From Labilibaculum sp. K2S (GTDB lineage Bacteria > Bacteroidota > Bacteroidia > Bacteroidales > Marinifilaceae): a stretch of DNA of 64,000 nt. The translations under genes were made by a program, and so were the position numbers. The notes under the pieces were generated by a model. The model was not told where the DNA came from, searched no databases, and saw only the letters and a program-made list of their open reading frames with translations. The first letter of the stretch is position 1; every line of letters begins with the position of its first letter. The DNA lies in contig NZ_JAUCMW010000001.1 in NCBI RefSeq assembly GCF_030372765.1, forward strand, positions 186,001 to 250,000. The letters are read 5' to 3'. Positions 61,704-64,000 of this stretch are shown here, in pieces.

Positions 61704-64000
61704 CTATTGGGGATTATTTTGGAAGGTCAGATATTTTCTTATTTTTTCCAATAGCAGACTTGAGTTAATTGGTTTGGAAATATAATCAGTACAACCGGCA
61801 GCAATACATTTTTCTCTTTCTTCAACCATAGCATACGCTGTTTGGGCAATAACGGGAATGGATGGATGAGTTTTTCTGATTTTGTTCATTGCCTCAAAAC
61901 CATTTATTACCGGCATATTAATATCAAGAAGTATCAAATCGGGTGTGTGTGAATTAATAAGATTTATTAATTCTTCACCATTCACAGCATGTTTTAATTT
62001 AACCTCTGTGGTCTGCAGCAACTCTTCAAGCAAAAGAAAAGATGAAATATCATCTTCAGCAACATAAACAAGACATTCTGAAAGGTTTAGACTATTTGCG
62101 ATTTGAGGAGTCTCATTTTTTTCGATGACAGGTTTGCTTTGTTCGGATATTGGTATTGTAAAATGAAATGTACTGCCTTCGTTAACCTTCGATTCAATCC
62201 AGATTTTTCCTCCTAAAAGATGTACTAAACCTTTTACAATACTAAGCCCAATACCTGTTCCTTCTTGTAAATGTTGATTCTCAATTTGTCTGAATCGCTC
62301 AAAAATCAGCTGAAACATTTCTGCTTGAATACCGAAACCCGTATCCTTCACATATAAATGAACCATCGAATCAACATGCGATATAGAATAACCAATTTCC
62401 ACAAAGCCTTTTTCTGTGTATTTAAAAGCATTGGAAACCAGATTGTAAACAATTTGTCTGAATCTGGTAGGATCACAGGTTATATTTAGATTTTCAGTGT
62501 TTTGGGGGATGTTTAATTGAAGCGTAATATCATTTTTGTTTTTCACGATCTTAATCATGCTTTGAGACTCCTTAATTTCATAAAGCAATTCGTTCAAAAG
62601 ACACGATTTCGTATTCACTTTTAGTTGGTTCGATTCAAGTTTTGAAACATCAATTATATCATCAATAATTCGAAGTAAGTGTTCACTGCTCGACTGAACT
62701 AATTTTAAAAATTTATGTCTTCTCTCAAGAGTAAGATTTGGTTGACCTAATAAATCCGAGAAACCAATAATTGTATTCATTGGAGTTCGTATTTCATGAC
62801 TCATATTTGCTAAAAAAGCTGACTTTAGATGATCACTCTCTATGGCTTTTTCTTTCGCTTTTTTAAGCTCTGTATTGGTTTTAAGAATCTCAGAATTAAT
62901 AGTTTTATATTCTAGATTCAGCAACTCATATTCTTTATTTGTTCTCTCAAGTTCAGCGTTTAATCTTAAGAATTCATCATTTTTTTGTTTTAACTCAATA
63001 TCCGATTCTTTAAGACTGGTAATATCAGTAGCAATTTCAAAGCGAACTATTCGTCCATCAATCCACTCTATTGCTAAATCAGAAATGTAGTACCACCTAT
63101 TGGTAAGGGGGTTTTTAAATTCCCAGTTGTAAATTTCGGATGGTTTGCCATCATTTATAATTAAATGATTTGTGCAAAAACTGCATGGTTCTGTTTCACC
63201 AGCTTGCATAGTCGAAAAGCATTTCGCGCCAATATTATCACCAAACTTATCTTTCATTCTCTTGTTCATGAAAAGTATTTCGTATGTCTCAATATCAGAG
63301 ACGTAAACTAATGCATCAATATTATCCATTACAAGTTCGAAAATATTTTGACTTTTTTGAAGGGCAGTTTCAGATTCCTTACGGGCTGTTATATCCGTTG
63401 TTGAAACATAGGCAATAAATTTATCATTATGTTTGGTGTAGAAAAGCTTGATGATTGCATCAACAACTTCTCCTTCAAGTGTTATTACTTTCGCCTCTTT
63501 TTTAAATGAGTTTTCACCATTGATAATAGCCAATAATTCCTCTTTAAAAACGGAAAGTGATTCTGGCATAAATGTTTTTGCTAAATTTCCTATTAGATCT
63601 TCTTTTGATTTAGCTTTGTATAAATTCACGGTAGCTTGGTTAACATCAACAATAATTACCTGCTGAGATAATTCAATTAATAATTCCGGATGCTCATCAA
63701 AATAACTTCTGAAATCAGTTACTCCTTTAGACTTAAGATCCTCAATGGTTAGCATTAAAACTGTGAAATCCTCCTCCCAAAGAGACTCCGGGGAGTTTTC
63801 AAATAAGGCTTTGTATTTGTTCGTTGTCTCGCTTAATTCCGAGTTAAGCCTTGAAAGATCAGTGATGGCCTCAAGATCATGTGTTTTGGCCTCAACTTCA
63901 TCGTGTAAAATTTCTTGTTCGGTAATATCAATAAAATATTCAATCACATGAGTGATTTCTTGGTTAGAATTGAATATTGGACTTGCATGAACCCAAATAT
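61704..64000 (-). CDS. PAS-domain hybrid histidine kinase (5' truncated by window)
   Basis: The frame stays open to the window edge; residues upstream of 63947 read WVHASPIFNSNQEITHVIEY, the end of a further PAS domain, so the GTG there is not the start. Visible in order are that PAS end, two more PAS domains (one with cysteines CFSTMQAGETEPCSFCTN), a coiled coil, HisKA with the phospho-acceptor His in SAFLANMSHEIRTPMN, HATPase_c with IVYNLVSNAFKYTEKG and EGTGIGLSIVKGL, and a C-terminal receiver with the Asp in DLILLDINMPVINGF. No membrane segment is visible. It is a soluble multi-sensor kinase of unknown signal with internal phosphorelay. Confidence 0.92.
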   Translation of the reverse strand, partial: IWVHASPIFNSNQEITHVIEYFIDITEQEILHDEVEAKTHDLEAITDLSRLNSELSETTNKYKALFENSPESLWEEDFTVLMLTIEDLKSKGVTDFRSYFDEHPELLIELSQQVIIVDVNQATVNLYKAKSKEDLIGNLAKTFMPESLSVFKEELLAIINGENSFKKEAKVITLEGEVVDAIIKLFYTKHNDKFIAYVSTTDITARKESETALQKSQNIFELVMDNIDALVYVSDIETYEILFMNKRMKDKFGDNIGAKCFSTMQAGETEPCSFCTNHLIINDGKPSEIYNWEFKNPLTNRWYYISDLAIEWIDGRIVRFEIATDITSLKESDIELKQKNDEFLRLNAELERTNKEYELLNLEYKTINSEILKTNTELKKAKEKAIESDHLKSAFLANMSHEIRTPMNTIIGFSDLLGQPNLTLERRHKFLKLVQSSSEHLLRIIDDIIDVSKLESNQLKVNTKSCLLNELLYEIKESQSMIKIVKNKNDITLQLNIPQNTENLNITCDPTRFRQIVYNLVSNAFKYTEKGFVEIGYSISHVDSMVHLYVKDTGFGIQAEMFQLIFERFRQIENQHLQEGTGIGLSIVKGLVHLLGGKIWIESKVNEGSTFHFTIPISEQSKPVIEKNETPQIANSLNLSECLVYVAEDDISSFLLLEELLQTTEVKLKHAVNGEELINLINSHTPDLILLDINMPVINGFEAMNKIRKTHPSIPVIAQTAYAMVEEREKCIAAGCTDYISKPINSSLLLEKIRKYLTFQNNPQ

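Overview
The window looks like a chromosomal segment of an AT-rich, anaerobic or facultative Bacteroidota. The evidence is a SusC/SusD polysaccharide utilisation locus, three GH92 mannosidases, a protein with a C-terminal type IX secretion sorting domain, LptD/MCE envelope genes, promoters of the TAnnTTTG type and mostly absent Shine-Dalgarno sequences. A marine Bacteroidales/Marinilabiliales-type genome fits best, but that is inference. Both edges cut genes: a DJ-1/PfpI protein on the left and a hybrid histidine kinase on the right.

Positions 1-17.6 kb are mostly core genes: an ECF sigma factor with an overlapping membrane partner, a flavoprotein disulfide-reductase homologue without redox cysteines, pyrBI with an apparent attenuator and leader ORF, a YigZ/IMPACT protein, an EamA transporter, dnaA, an MCE protein and an amidase that share a C-terminal domain, lptD, a TrpG/PabA glutaminase and ridA.

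Positions 17.7-25.2 kb hold the most unusual region. Two tandem modules each pair an [FeFe]-hydrogenase-like PAS protein with a SpoIIE/PP2C-type phosphatase, and a small thioredoxin-fold [2Fe-2S] protein lies between them. The first hydrogenase-like protein keeps the H-cluster ligands and has the alanine seen in sensory hydrogenases. The second is degenerate in all three H-cluster motifs. Both transcription units share a 15-bp upstream block. The first is preceded by ten copies of a 7-bp repeat and a perfect Shine-Dalgarno sequence. A single-domain response regulator ends 16 bp away on the other strand. This looks like a dual hydrogen/redox-sensing phosphatase system; no catalytic hydrogenase or HydEFG maturase is in the window.

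Positions 25.4-32.1 kb carry a T9SS-type lysyl-endopeptidase-like protease, proC, and a LacI regulator - sugar MFS - ROK kinase operon with two tandem CG-centred operator-like repeats just downstream of a promoter.

Positions 32.2-55.7 kb are a glycan utilisation locus. A membrane-spanning Kelch/SARP-type regulator is divergent from susC-susD, which is followed by GH92, GH92, GH65, GH97, GH92, an AmpG-like MFS carrier, a sodium:solute symporter and a GH130_2 phosphorylase. GH92 would trim alpha-mannose, GH65 and GH97 would remove alpha-glucose caps, and GH130 would phosphorolyse the remaining Man-beta-1,4-GlcNAc. This suggests high-mannose, possibly glucosylated, N-glycans as substrate. No endoglycosidase is present here.

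Positions 55.7-64 kb contain rlmF, asnB, a TlpA-like thiol protein and a PAS hybrid kinase, separated by several families of intergenic hairpins and tandem repeats.
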